Numbered from the stretch's first letter, positions 1 through 8,077 are shown. The stretch is 13,356 bases of DNA from Phycisphaerae bacterium (GCA_030432455.1 JAUIHC010000039.1:1-13356); one strand, 5' to 3'. Program-made: numbers and translations. Notes: a model not told the origin generated them from the sequence alone.

Positions 1-2824
1 GGGCGACCGGACCGACCTCGCGTGCCACCTCGGTCGGCACGGCCGCGAGATCGACCTCGACCCCGAGTCCGCCGGAGAAGGCCATCTCGATCGCGGCGAC
101 GAGCACGCCGCCTTCGCTCGCGTCGTGGGCGCTGCGGACCAGACCCGATCGAATCGCCGCCGCGACCGCGGCGGCGGTGCGCGGACCGCGGTCGAGGTCC
201 ACGACCGGAAGCTCGTCCACCCCCGCCGTCGGATCGCCGCCGATGCGGGCGTAGTGCGAACCTCCGAGCCGATCACTGGTGGTGCCGACCAGCACGATCC
301 GACCGCCCGCGGACTTCGCGTCCATGGTCGTGGCGAGCATCTCGTCCTCGACGATCGCCATGCCGGAGATGAGCAGCGTCGGCGGAATGCGGATCGTCCG
401 CCCGTCCTCGGTGGAGAACTGGTTGTTGAGCGAGTCCTTGCCGCTGACGAACGGCGTGCCGTAGGCGAGGGCGCCGTCGAGGCACGCCTCGGACGCCCGC
501 ACCAGCGAACCCATGTTCCGGGGGTCGCCGCAGCTCGGCCAGCAGAAGTTGTCGAGGATGGCGATCCGCTCGGGATCGGCGCCGACGCAGACCATGTTCC
601 GCACGCACTCGTCGATCGCGGCGAGGCCCATGAGGTACGGGTCCCGAGCGAGACCGGTGGCGAGACCGTGCCCGATCGCGAGCCCGCGCGACACATCCGG
701 CACGGGTCGGATGACCGCGGCGTCGCTCGGACCGTCGTGGGGTCCGGCGAACGGACGCACCACCGACCCGCCCTGCACCTCGTGGTCGTACTGCCGGATG
801 ATCCACGCCTTGCTGGCGAGGTTGGGGTGTCGCAGCAGGGCCTCGGCATGATCGAGGAGCGCCTCGCCGTCGGCGATCGCGGGGCGTGGCGACACGCCGG
901 GGTCGATGCCTCCCGCCTCGGCCGCGGCCCACGCCGGATCCCACACCGCCTCGCGGACCGGCATCGGGACGCCGTCGTGCAGGAACTCCATCGAGATCCG
1001 ACCGACCTCGGTGTCGGCCCAGCGAAGGACCAGCTCGCGATCCGGGGTGCCGAACACGCCGAGATCGCACCACTCGACACCGTGCTCCTCGCAGATTCCC
1101 GCGAGCGTCGCCACCTGCGACTCGGGCACCGCAAGCACCATGCGCTCCTGCGCCTCGCTGATCCAGACCTCGACCGGGGTCAGCCCCGCGTACTTCAGCG
1201 GCGCCCGTTCCAACTGCACCTCGGCCCCGAGCGTCTCGCCCATCTCGCCGACGGCGCTGGAGAACCCGCCCGCCCCGCAGTCGGTGATCGCGTGGAAGAC
1301 GCAGCCGTCGGCGTGGTCGCGGGCGGCGAGCACCGCGTCGAGCACGACCTTCTCGGTGATCGCGTTGCCGATCTGGACGGCATGACTGAACTCGTCGGCG
1401 TGGGCGTCGGTGAGTTCGGCGCTGGAGAAGGTCGCCCCGTGGATCCCGTCGCGACCGGTGCGACCGCCGAGGGCGATGATGCGATCACCCGGCTTCGCGG
1501 CGCCTTCGACCCGATCACGCGGCATGACGCCGACGCAACCGCAGTAGACCAGCGGGTTGCCGATGTAGCGATCGTCGAACCAGACCCCGCCGTCGAGGGT
1601 CGGGATGCCCATGCGGTTGCCGTAGTCGCGCACGCCCGCGACGACCTCGCCGAGGGTCCGGTGCGGGTGGATGCAGCCGTCGGGGATCTCCGCCGGCTCG
1701 TCGGTTGCGACGCAGAAGACATCGGTCGCGGCGACCGGCTTCGCGGCGAGCCCCGTGCCGATGATGTCGCGGATGCAGCCACCGATGCCGGTCGCGGCCC
1801 CGCCGTACGGCTCGAGCGCCGAGGGGTGGTTGTGCGTCTCGACCTTCATGCACACCGCGTGGTCGTCGTCGAAGGCCACGACGCCCGCGTTGTCCACGAA
1901 GACGCTCAGGCACCAGTCGTCGAGGCCGTCGGCCATCAGGCGATGCGTCGCGGCGGCCACCGTGGACTTGAGCAGGTTGTCGATGCGGACGGTCGTGCCG
2001 TCCTCGGCCACCGCGTGTCCCGGCCGATCGGCCGCGGTCGCGACCAGCGACGGGCCCTCGCCCCCGGGAAGTTCGCGGTAGTCGATCGTGGCCTTGAGGG
2101 TCTTGTGGACGCAGTGCTCGGACCAGGTCTGGGCGAGACTCTCGAGTTCGATCTCGCGGGGTTCGCGGCCGAGCCCCCGGTAGTGGGTCTGGATCGCCCG
2201 CATCTCGTCGAGCGAGAGGAACAGGTGCGCCTCGCGGCTCATCCGCTCAAGACCGGCGTCGTCGAGTTCGAGGATCGGCACATCCCGCACCGCGAAGGGA
2301 TGCTCGTGCCCGACCGGGAACGACTCGGGGCGATACGGACGATCGTGGATCGCGTGGACGACGGGGTTGGCGAGCAGCCGCGTCGCGATCTCCCGGGCCC
2401 GCTCGACGTCGAGTCCGCCGAGCCGCCACTGGACGCCGGTTCGGACCTCGACGGCCTGCGCACGATCCGGGCCGAGCAAGGCCTCGAGTCCGGCGGAGAT
2501 CGAGGCGGCGGCCGGATCCATGACGCCCGGCAGGGGATGGACCTCGACCACGGCCTCGCCGGAGGACGGCTCGGTGGCCCCGACCACCGCGGTCTGCATC
2601 ACCGGGTCGGCGAGGAGCTCGTCGGCGATCCGGGCGAGATCGTCGGGGTCGAGCGGCCCCTCGAACAGGTAGATGTCGGCACGACGGACCGAGGTCGGGC
2701 GACGGTCGGCGGGCAGGCCCGCCACATCGCGACGCAGGGCGTCGGCGGCGGGGTCGCCCGCCTCCGGGCGACGGTGGACCTCGATGCGGTGCACGGAGAC
2801 GGCGGGCGGCGTGGCGGTGGTCAT
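1..2824 (-). CDS. purL: Phosphoribosylformylglycinamidine synthase, PurL subunit, with fused PurS-like N-terminus (3' end cut by window)
   Basis: Cytoplasmic enzyme of the fourth step of purine synthesis: ATP-dependent amination of FGAR to FGAM. The frame is open without a stop for 941 codons from an ATG to the left edge, so the C-terminus is missing. Family signatures are clear: TWSEHCVHKTL (about 233-243), ETHNHPSALEPYGGAATG (329-346), DCGAGGFSSA (515-524) and SEAQERM (556-562), matching the nucleotide and substrate-binding regions of the FGAM synthase family. Residues about 8-80 and 92-160 look like two tandem PurS-like repeats, each ending in LLA[DN]PV. Small PurL proteins are about 720-750 residues and use separate PurS; here PurS appears fused. 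Whether a PurQ glutaminase is also fused lies outside the window. An in-frame TAG five codons upstream fixes the start at or after this ATG. No Shine-Dalgarno is visible. Confidence 0.97.
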   Translation of the reverse strand, partial: MTTATPPAVSVHRIEVHRRPEAGDPAADALRRDVAGLPADRRPTSVRRADIYLFEGPLDPDDLARIADELLADPVMQTAVVGATEPSSGEAVVEVHPLPGVMDPAAASISAGLEALLGPDRAQAVEVRTGVQWRLGGLDVERAREIATRLLANPVVHAIHDRPYRPESFPVGHEHPFAVRDVPILELDDAGLERMSREAHLFLSLDEMRAIQTHYRGLGREPREIELESLAQTWSEHCVHKTLKATIDYRELPGGEGPSLVATAADRPGHAVAEDGTTVRIDNLLKSTVAAATHRLMADGLDDWCLSVFVDNAGVVAFDDDHAVCMKVETHNHPSALEPYGGAATGIGGCIRDIIGTGLAAKPVAATDVFCVATDEPAEIPDGCIHPHRTLGEVVAGVRDYGNRMGIPTLDGGVWFDDRYIGNPLVYCGCVGVMPRDRVEGAAKPGDRIIALGGRTGRDGIHGATFSSAELTDAHADEFSHAVQIGNAITEKVVLDAVLAARDHADGCVFHAITDCGAGGFSSAVGEMGETLGAEVQLERAPLKYAGLTPVEVWISEAQERMVLAVPESQVATLAGICEEHGVEWCDLGVFGTPDRELVLRWADTEVGRISMEFLHDGVPMPVREAVWDPAWAAAEAGGIDPGVSPRPAIADGEALLDHAEALLRHPNLASKAWIIRQYDHEVQGGSVVRPFAGPHDGPSDAAVIRPVPDVSRGLAIGHGLATGLARDPYLMGLAAIDECVRNMVCVGADPERIAILDNFCWPSCGDPRNMGSLVRASEACLDGALAYGTPFVSGKDSLNNQFSTEDGRTIRIPPTLLISGMAIVEDEMLATTMDAKSAGGRIVLVGTTSDRLGGSHYARIGGDPTAGVDELPVVDLDRGPRTAAAVAAAIRSGLVRSAHDASEGGVLVAAIEMAFSGGLGVEVDLAAVPTEVAREVGPVA

Positions 2825-2833
2825 CGGGTGGGC

Positions 2834-2839
2834 AGTCTA
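2834..2839 (-). promoter_or_regulatory. Possible -10 hexamer (TAGACT) of purL
   Basis: Reads TAGACT on the minus strand, 9 bases before the purL ATG, with no convincing -35 hexamer and no Shine-Dalgarno. It fits the TANNNT form of -10 elements and would give a near-leaderless transcript. A hexamer this degenerate can occur by chance; note that its TAG is also the in-frame stop that limits the purL start. Confidence 0.2.
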
Positions 2840-2939
2840 GTGGGATCGTCGGTGGCCGAAGGACCGCCGAATCGTCATCCACGGACCGCTCCCGAGGGGA
2901 GATGCCCAGCCCCGCGATCACCCCAACGAGACGCGGCCC

Positions 2940-2955
2940 CGCCGGCGAACCGGCG
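2940..2955 (-). terminator. Hairpin downstream of porin P1, without U-tract
   Basis: Perfect 6-bp G+C stem CGCCGG/CCGGCG closed by a TTCG tetraloop on the minus strand, 35 bases past the P1 stop and upstream of purL. No run of T follows, so it is not a standard intrinsic terminator; it may be a 3' end stabiliser or part of a factor-dependent terminator. Confidence 0.3.
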
Positions 2956-2990
2956 AGACCGCGCGAGTGGACGGACCTTGGAGGGAGGGG

Positions 2991-4691
2991 TCAGAAGAGC
3001 AACTGGAAGTACGCCCGGACGACGTACATGTCGCTGCTGGGGGTGCTCCGGATGCCCAGTTGGGGAGTCGTCCAGTTGGGACTGACCTCGGAGCCGGCGT
3101 AGGTGCAGCTGGCACCGAACTTCAGGTCCTCGCCGTCGATGTACCACGTGCCGCCGAAGGTGATGGCGAGGTAGGGGTCCGGCTTGGAATAGGCGTTGTA
3201 GGTACCGAGGAGGCCGGAGTTGCCCGCGACGGCGAGCTCTGCGAAGTCGCCGTCGAGGAGTTTCATCCAGTCGAGCCCGGCGAAGAGCTCGATGTCGGAG
3301 GTGACATACGCCGACCCGTAGAGGCTCGCCCCGAGGAGCTGGATGGTGCCGACGTCGAAGGTCGGGTTGCTTCCCCCGGGGTTGTCCTGGTTGCCCGAGA
3401 TCAGACTGAAGTCCTGGATCAGGTACGACGCCCCCGAGTTCACGTTGTGAAGGTAGCCCGAGGCCGTGATCGTGGCGCCACCAAGGTTCCAGGTGAGGTC
3501 ACCGGTGACCCCCACCCACTCGTTGTAGTTGTTCGCCGGACTCGGGAATCCGAACTGGTTGATCTGCTGCGTGAGGTTGATCGCCGTCTGGTTGAGATAG
3601 ACCTTGTTCTTCTGCCAGTGGAAACCGGCACCGAGCAGCAGCCCGGACTCCTCGCCCGGGGGCGAGGTCATCCGGTCGAAGTCGTCCCACGACCCGAGCA
3701 GCTTCCACTCCGCACGGGCGCTGATCGAGACATCCGACTGGTTCTGGAAGTACGGCGAGTTGATCGGCTGCGTGGTGGCGAGCTTGTAGGTCGAGAAGAG
3801 GTTGTCCTCCGCACCCTCGCTGAGCGCCACCCGGGCACGGATGTCGTCGCCCCGGAAGCCGAGCTCGATGCCCTGACTGCGACCGAGACCGAAGTGAAGC
3901 GCGGTCGCGTTGCGATCGCCCGTCATCTGGTTGGCGATCGCGACCTCCCAGCCGAGGTCGAACGGAAGCTTGAACTGGCCGACCCGCACCGAGAAGCCGC
4001 TGCCGAGATCGCGTGCGATCCAGGCGTCGAGCAGCTGCAGGCCGCCGTTGCGCGACCCGTACTCGGGCGAGGAGACGATGATCGACCCGGTATTGGTGGT
4101 GAAGTAGTCCGGTCGGGTGTTGGCGAACTCGCCCATGACCCGGAATGTCGTCTCCGAGCCGAAGACGTGACCGGAGAAGTCCAGCCGGGTGTGGGGCAGG
4201 TCCCACCCGAACCGCTTGCTGGAGTCGTCCTGGGTCTGGTACTCGTTGCCGTCGGAGGGGTTCCACGGGCTTCGGATGTGCGAGTACTGGTAGCGGGCCT
4301 GCACCATGCCGCCCACGTTCAGCCGGAAGCGACCGTCGGGGCTCTGCAGGAAGAACCCGTCGTTCCAACCCGCGGTGATCCCCGAGTCGCGGAAGGCGGC
4401 CCGGGAGTCGGCGTCGGCCAGCACATCGTTCACGATCCCCCGGATCTCGGTGGCCCGACGCTCGGTGAGCCAGAGCTCGCCGTCGGCCGCCTCGAGCTCC
4501 CGAACGCGACCCTGAAGGGTGTCGTTCTGCTTCTCGAGCTCGGCCAGGCGATTCGCCATGGCCTCGAGGGTGAGATCGTCGCCGTCAACCGTTCCCGCAC
4601 CGCTTCCAGCGGCGAGCGTGGTACCGGTCATGAGGGCGAGGGCCACCCCGGAGGTGATCGCCGCTCGCCGCCTGTCTCGCATCCTGCGCAT
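2991..4691 (-). CDS. Outer-membrane porin P1, OprO/OprP-like, long divergent paralogue
   Basis: Predicted 566-residue outer-membrane beta-barrel channel. The N-terminus is a Sec signal peptide with an Arg-rich n-region (MRRMRDRRR), a hydrophobic stretch (about 11-28) and probable cleavage after LAAG. Residues about 41-70 form a short heptad-rich coiled coil (ANRLAELEKQNDTLQGRVRE), followed by the shared block EIRGIVNDVLADADSR (82-97) and AGWNDGFFLQSPDG (107-120). The barrel strand GQFKLPF lies at 238-244 and the chain ends in Phe (YFQLLF), the usual signal for outer-membrane insertion. It is about 100 residues longer than its three neighbours, mainly in Asn/Gln/Gly-rich segments of the second half that probably form long loops. 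The ATG at 4691 is chosen because it precedes the signal peptide and has GGGGA 5 bases upstream; ATG 4682 is an alternative. Substrate is unknown; phosphate specificity should not be assumed from family naming. Confidence 0.9.
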   Translation of the reverse strand: MRRMRDRRRAAITSGVALALMTGTTLAAGSGAGTVDGDDLTLEAMANRLAELEKQNDTLQGRVRELEAADGELWLTERRATEIRGIVNDVLADADSRAAFRDSGITAGWNDGFFLQSPDGRFRLNVGGMVQARYQYSHIRSPWNPSDGNEYQTQDDSSKRFGWDLPHTRLDFSGHVFGSETTFRVMGEFANTRPDYFTTNTGSIIVSSPEYGSRNGGLQLLDAWIARDLGSGFSVRVGQFKLPFDLGWEVAIANQMTGDRNATALHFGLGRSQGIELGFRGDDIRARVALSEGAEDNLFSTYKLATTQPINSPYFQNQSDVSISARAEWKLLGSWDDFDRMTSPPGEESGLLLGAGFHWQKNKVYLNQTAINLTQQINQFGFPSPANNYNEWVGVTGDLTWNLGGATITASGYLHNVNSGASYLIQDFSLISGNQDNPGGSNPTFDVGTIQLLGASLYGSAYVTSDIELFAGLDWMKLLDGDFAELAVAGNSGLLGTYNAYSKPDPYLAITFGGTWYIDGEDLKFGASCTYAGSEVSPNWTTPQLGIRSTPSSDMYVVRAYFQLLF

Positions 4692-4762
4692 GTGAATCCC
4701 CGTGGCCTGGTAGAGGCGGAATCGTGTCGGGGATATCGGCCGTTCCGCGGCGGCGGCATGAA

Positions 4763-4778
4763 GGATCCCCGCGGATCC
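4763..4778 (-). terminator. Hairpin between porins P2 and P1
   Basis: Two copies of GGATCC separated by four bases form a 6-bp stem in the 119-base gap, 32 bases after the P2 stop. No U-tract follows. It could partly insulate P1 from P2 or simply be a chance pair of palindromic hexamers. Confidence 0.25.
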
Positions 4779-4810
4779 GAGCCGAAGAATCCTCGACGGA
4801 CGCGCCCGGA

Positions 4811-6226
4811 TCAGTAGACCAGACTGAGCTGGACCCGCAGGAGCCACTGGCCGGTCCGCCCCGCCTCGTCCACGCGGAGCCCCGCGCCGTTCACCGTGAA
4901 GTCGGTGTCCGAGAGGGACGCGGCGTTGATGCCCCAGTCGGCGGTCACCTTGAACCGCGACGCGGCGTACCAGCTGCCTCCCACGGTGAGCCCGTTCCAA
5001 CGGCCTCGATCAGGGTCCGGAAGACTCGGGGAGTCGGTCTGCAGGCAGGCGTAGCGAGCGAACAGCTCGACGTCCTCGGCGACGAACCGGCCGACCTGTG
5101 CCACCACGCCCCATGGCCGGGCCGAGGGCTGCTCACCGCCCTCGGACTGCTGCCAGATGACGGTCGCCATGGCGCTCGTCCCGCCCAGCTCGACCGACAC
5201 ATCGGCCGAGGCCGTGACCTGCGAGACCCCGTCGAGGGCCGGGATCCGGCCGTTGAGACGCTGTCCGGCGACGTCGGCACCGATCATGAGCCCGGGATCG
5301 GTTCCGGGCGGCGACGAGAAGTCGTTGAACTGCGACCAGACTCCCTCCGGCTTCCATTCCAGACGCCCGAAGGTCGACCACTGGGTCGGAGTCCGATTCC
5401 AAGGACTGTTCTGCAACCCCGGGACCCCGAGTCCGTCCCCGAACCACCCCGTCACCCGCCACTCGTCGGACTGCCACTGCACCTGGGCGCCCTGGACGAA
5501 ACCGGGGTCGAAGTAGATGGCGGGCACCGACCGTTCGACCGCGAGCTGGTCGGGGGCCGGGACCGTGAACTCGCGAAGGAACCGGGGCCGGAACTGGCCG
5601 ACCTGCAGATTCCACCCCTCGCCGAGCAGGAACCGGAGAAACCCGAGCTCCAGGAATCCCGATCCGCCGGCGACGCGGAAGCCGATCTGGGCGGTGTATT
5701 CGATGCGGGGATCGCCGACATGTCCGCTGAACCGGATGCGGGTGCGGCGGTTCTCCAGGCCCCGGACCGTCCCCGGCGGATTGCGGGCCGCCACCGCGGG
5801 CGGCCCCTCGGGAACCGGTCGATCGCCGCGGCGATGGTTCATCACGTACCGAACCTGCATCTCCCCGGAGATCCGAAGGAGGAAGTCGCCGTCGGCACTG
5901 GCGATCCGGAAGCCGTCGTTCCAACCGGCGATGAACGGGGCGTCGGCGAACGAGGTCCGTGCGTCCGCGTCCGCGAGCACGTCGCCGACCACGACGCGGA
6001 TCTCCGCGGCCCGTGCCGCGTCGAGCCACCCGTCATCGCGATTCCTGGCCGCCCGCAAGGCGTCGATCTCGGCCCGGATCGCCTGGAGGTCGGCCTCGAG
6101 GTCGGCTTGGATGCCCTCCGCCTCGCCGCCGCCGGCAGAGGCGGGGACGGGCGGACAGGCCGCCGCCGAGAGCGCGACCACTGCCGCCAGGACACGACCG
6201 GAGCATGAATGACACAAGAACGACAT
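4811..6226 (-). CDS. Outer-membrane porin P2, OprO/OprP-like
   Basis: Predicted 471-residue beta-barrel porin. A signal peptide (about 1-31) ends in the cleavage-like site PASA/GG. A short amphipathic helix (ADLEADLQAIRAEIDALRAA, about 41-60) precedes the shared block EIRVVVGDVLADADAR (75-90) and AGWNDGFRIASADGDF (100-115). Barrel landmarks are VRYVMNH (125-131), ENRRTRIRFSGHV (158-170), GQFRPRF (210-216) and ERSVPAIYFDPGFVQG (231-246). The chain ends in Tyr (LSLVY), compatible with an outer-membrane insertion signal. P3 is its nearest relative here: the same length, and ENRRTKLKFSGHV and DRSIVDAYFRPGYAQG at matching places. The ATG at 6226 is chosen because the signal peptide starts there; no good Shine-Dalgarno is seen. 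It is preceded by an unusually structured 360-base leader. Arginine is often encoded by CGG, unlike in P4. Confidence 0.9.
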   Translation of the reverse strand: MSFLCHSCSGRVLAAVVALSAAACPPVPASAGGGEAEGIQADLEADLQAIRAEIDALRAARNRDDGWLDAARAAEIRVVVGDVLADADARTSFADAPFIAGWNDGFRIASADGDFLLRISGEMQVRYVMNHRRGDRPVPEGPPAVAARNPPGTVRGLENRRTRIRFSGHVGDPRIEYTAQIGFRVAGGSGFLELGFLRFLLGEGWNLQVGQFRPRFLREFTVPAPDQLAVERSVPAIYFDPGFVQGAQVQWQSDEWRVTGWFGDGLGVPGLQNSPWNRTPTQWSTFGRLEWKPEGVWSQFNDFSSPPGTDPGLMIGADVAGQRLNGRIPALDGVSQVTASADVSVELGGTSAMATVIWQQSEGGEQPSARPWGVVAQVGRFVAEDVELFARYACLQTDSPSLPDPDRGRWNGLTVGGSWYAASRFKVTADWGINAASLSDTDFTVNGAGLRVDEAGRTGQWLLRVQLSLVY

Positions 6227-6262
6227 GATGCCGGATTCCGTCGAGCCTGAGTGCCGGGACGC

Positions 6263-6280
6263 TCCGGGCGATCGCCCGGA
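6263..6280. repeat. 18-bp perfect palindrome upstream of porin P2
   Basis: TCCGGGCGATCGCCCGGA is identical to its reverse complement, with a GCGATCGC core, and ends 36 bases before the P2 start codon. Candidate operator for a dimeric regulator, or a hairpin in the P2 leader RNA. Which one cannot be told from the sequence. Confidence 0.6.
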
Positions 6281-6295
6281 TCGGCCGCACGCTAC

Positions 6296-6351
6296 GCGAG
6301 ACGGGACGTCCACGGAGCCGTCTCGCTTCGAGCAGCGGCCGGCGAGACGGC
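6296..6351 (-). promoter_or_regulatory. Three-box element with two mutually exclusive stems in the porin P2 leader
   Basis: On the minus strand the leader reads CCGTCTCGC (6350-6342), then its exact complement GCGAGACGG (6326-6318), then CCGTCTCGC again (6304-6296). The middle box can pair with the first (10 bp with one extra G-C pair, 15-base loop) or with the last (9 bp, 13-base loop), but not both. This is the geometry of attenuators and riboswitch expression platforms. The last box ends about 70 bases before the P2 ATG. No ligand-binding core is recognised. Confidence 0.45.
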
Positions 6352-6397
6352 GTGGTCAGTTCACGGACGACTCCGGATGCGAGGCCTTGTTGTCCGC

Positions 6398-6418
6398 CGC
6401 GTCGCTCAACGCGACGCG
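6398..6418 (-). repeat. 8-bp perfect hairpin in the porin P2 leader
   Basis: CGCGTCGC and GCGACGCG flank a five-base loop. No U-tract follows on either strand. It may belong to the structured P2 leader or to the 3' tail of the P3 transcript. Confidence 0.4.
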
Positions 6419-6496
6419 CGGATCGCCATGGGACCGTCGATGTCCGAGAGGGTTCCGCATCCGCGGAACGTACACAGAGTCCAGACCAATCGACCT

Positions 6497-6534
6497 CCCC
6501 CGATCTCCTCGTCGAAGGCGAGGGAGATCGGGGG
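6497..6534 (-). terminator. Long hairpin behind porin P3, terminator-like but without U-tract
   Basis: CCCCCGATCTCC and GGAGATCGGGGG form a perfect 12-bp stem that can continue by three TCG/CGA pairs past a one-base bulge. It begins 52 bases after the P3 stop codon. The bases after it on the minus strand (AGGTCGATTGG) lack a run of T, so it would be a non-canonical terminator or a 3' end protecting hairpin. Confidence 0.5.
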
Positions 6535-6586
6535 CCGGACCGACGAGCGTCGCGTCGAGCGCGAACCACGGGGGGTGGATGACGGC

Positions 6587-8002
6587 TCAGAACAGCAACT
6601 GGACCTGTGCCCGCAACGCCCACTGATGGTCGCGGTCGGGCTCGTCGGAGCGGTAGCCGATCCCCTGCAAGGACGGCCGGCGAAGAGCCGAGCCCTCGAC
6701 CAGGGATGCGAAGTTGATGCCCCAGTCGAGCGTGAACTTCACATCAGGGTTGAAGAACCAGTTCAAGCCGACCGTGAAGCCGTCGTACCGACCCGTGTCC
6801 GGCTGCGGGTCGATCAGCGTGTCGTAGTTGAGATAGGAGTAGCGGCCGAACACCTCGAGGGACTCGGAGACGAAGACACCGCCCTGGATCGTCGCTCCCC
6901 ATGGATTCGCCGCGGGCCCGCTGGTCGGCTCGTTGTGCTCCCAGGCCAACGACGCGAACAGATTCGCGCCGCCGAACTCGACCGAGACGTCGGTGGTCAT
7001 GCCCCACGCGATCAGATCATTCGTACCGGGAATCATGCCATTGAGCTGCTGGCCCATGGCTGCGAACCCCACCATCACACCCGAATCCGAACCGATCCGG
7101 GAGGTGTAGTCCTTGAAGAGACCCCAGGAACCTTCGGGACACCACTCCACTCGAGCCGTGGTCGCCCAGCGGGTCCGGGTCTGGTACCACGGTGTGTTGA
7201 TGGAGTTCGTCCGAGCGTCCCCGAAACCAACCGCACCCAGACCATCACCGCACCAGAGCCAGCCTCGCACTCGGTCGCTCGTCCAACCGAGTTGGACTCC
7301 CTGGGCATACCCGGGTCGGAAGTAGGCGTCGACGATGGATCGGTCCACGGCCAGGAGAGATGTGGACGATACGAGCCACTCCTGAGTGAACGGCGCCTTG
7401 AACTGGCCGACCTGAACCTCGAATCCGTTTCCCAGGTCCTTGGCCAGATAGCCCTCCTCGAGAAACGGGAGACCGCCTGTGAACCGCAGATACGCAACCT
7501 GAATCTTGTACTTGATCGTGGGATCCACGACATGCCCGCTGAACTTGAGCTTCGTGCGGCGGTTCTCCATGCCCCAGAGCGTGCCGGCAGGATTGTTCGG
7601 CAGATCCTGATCGCCTTCGCGATGATTGACGACGTAGCGGATCTGCACCTGCCCGGCGATCTTCAACGAGAAGTTGCCGTCGGGGCTCTGGAGCCGGAAG
7701 CCCTTCTTCCAGCCGCCGATGAAGGCGTCATCCTGAAACGACACGCGAGCGTCGGCGTCCGCGAGCACATCCTCGATCAGCCCCTGCATCGCCGCCCGAC
7801 GGTCCTCGTCCACGGTGGCGGTCGCCTGATCGGCCCGGTAGGCATCGATCTCGGCCCGCAGCCGATCGATCTCGGACTGGACATCCGGGAATGCCTCGGC
7901 AGCAGGCGCGGGCGTCGAGACGGGCGTCGCCGCACTTATGGAGACCGCCAGAAGCATCGCCGGAAAGCACCCGAAGGCACGGAATAGGGGAGACATGAGC
8001 AT
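6587..8002 (-). CDS. Outer-membrane porin P3, OprO/OprP-like
   Basis: Predicted 471-residue beta-barrel porin. A signal peptide covers about residues 1-37, with probable cleavage near PAAEA. A short helix (VQSEIDRLRAEIDAYRAD, 41-58) leads into the shared block: IEDVLADADARVSF (76-89) and GGWKKGFRLQSPDGNF (96-111). Barrel landmarks are IRYVVNH (121-127), GMENRRTKLKFSGHV (144-158), DLGNGFEVQVGQFKAPF (189-205) and DRSIVDAYFRPGYAQG (220-235). It ends in Phe (QVQLLF), as expected for outer-membrane insertion. The ATG at 8002 is chosen over one at 8056 because GAGG stands 9 bases before it and the signal peptide follows directly; an ATG two codons later is also possible. It lies behind the P4 terminator, so it probably has its own promoter. 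Closest relative in the window is P2. Confidence 0.9.
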   Translation of the reverse strand: MLMSPLFRAFGCFPAMLLAVSISAATPVSTPAPAAEAFPDVQSEIDRLRAEIDAYRADQATATVDEDRRAAMQGLIEDVLADADARVSFQDDAFIGGWKKGFRLQSPDGNFSLKIAGQVQIRYVVNHREGDQDLPNNPAGTLWGMENRRTKLKFSGHVVDPTIKYKIQVAYLRFTGGLPFLEEGYLAKDLGNGFEVQVGQFKAPFTQEWLVSSTSLLAVDRSIVDAYFRPGYAQGVQLGWTSDRVRGWLWCGDGLGAVGFGDARTNSINTPWYQTRTRWATTARVEWCPEGSWGLFKDYTSRIGSDSGVMVGFAAMGQQLNGMIPGTNDLIAWGMTTDVSVEFGGANLFASLAWEHNEPTSGPAANPWGATIQGGVFVSESLEVFGRYSYLNYDTLIDPQPDTGRYDGFTVGLNWFFNPDVKFTLDWGINFASLVEGSALRRPSLQGIGYRSDEPDRDHQWALRAQVQLLF

Positions 8003-8042
8003 CAGTGGGAGCCTCGATCTGGTGCCCGAAAGCCGGTCGATG

Positions 8043-8061
8043 CAGGCGTTTTCCACGCCTG
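8043..8061 (-). repeat. 7-bp hairpin in the porin P3 leader
   Basis: CAGGCGT and ACGCCTG form a perfect 7-bp stem with a GGAAA loop on the minus strand, 40 bases before the P3 ATG. No U-tract follows. It is likely present in the leader RNA. Confidence 0.4.
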
Positions 8062-8077
8062 ATCACCGCCGGCCTCC

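Larger units (their letters stand above)
6227..6586. promoter_or_regulatory. 360-base gap between porins P3 and P2, rich in inverted repeats
   Basis: No credible gene on either strand. Holds, in transcription order toward P2: a long hairpin behind P3 (6497-6534), an 8-bp hairpin (6398-6418), a three-box element (6296-6351) and an 18-bp palindrome (6263-6280). No confident promoter hexamers were found. Confidence 0.6.

Noticed and set aside
125..3085. 986-residue open frame on the plus strand opposite purL, and similar long plus-strand frames opposite nearly every gene (for example 2967-4817, 6251-7987, 11632-13269)
   Set aside because: They lack recognisable domains, are rich in Arg, Pro, Asp and Gly, and mirror well-supported minus-strand genes. 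High G+C at third positions of the real genes suppresses stop codons in the opposite frame, which explains them.
6152..6226. Lipoprotein signal in porin P2 (Cys at residue 24 after LSAAA)
   Set aside because: The residue at -3 is Ala rather than Leu and a good signal peptidase I site (PASA/GG) follows seven residues later. A barrel porin is the better reading.
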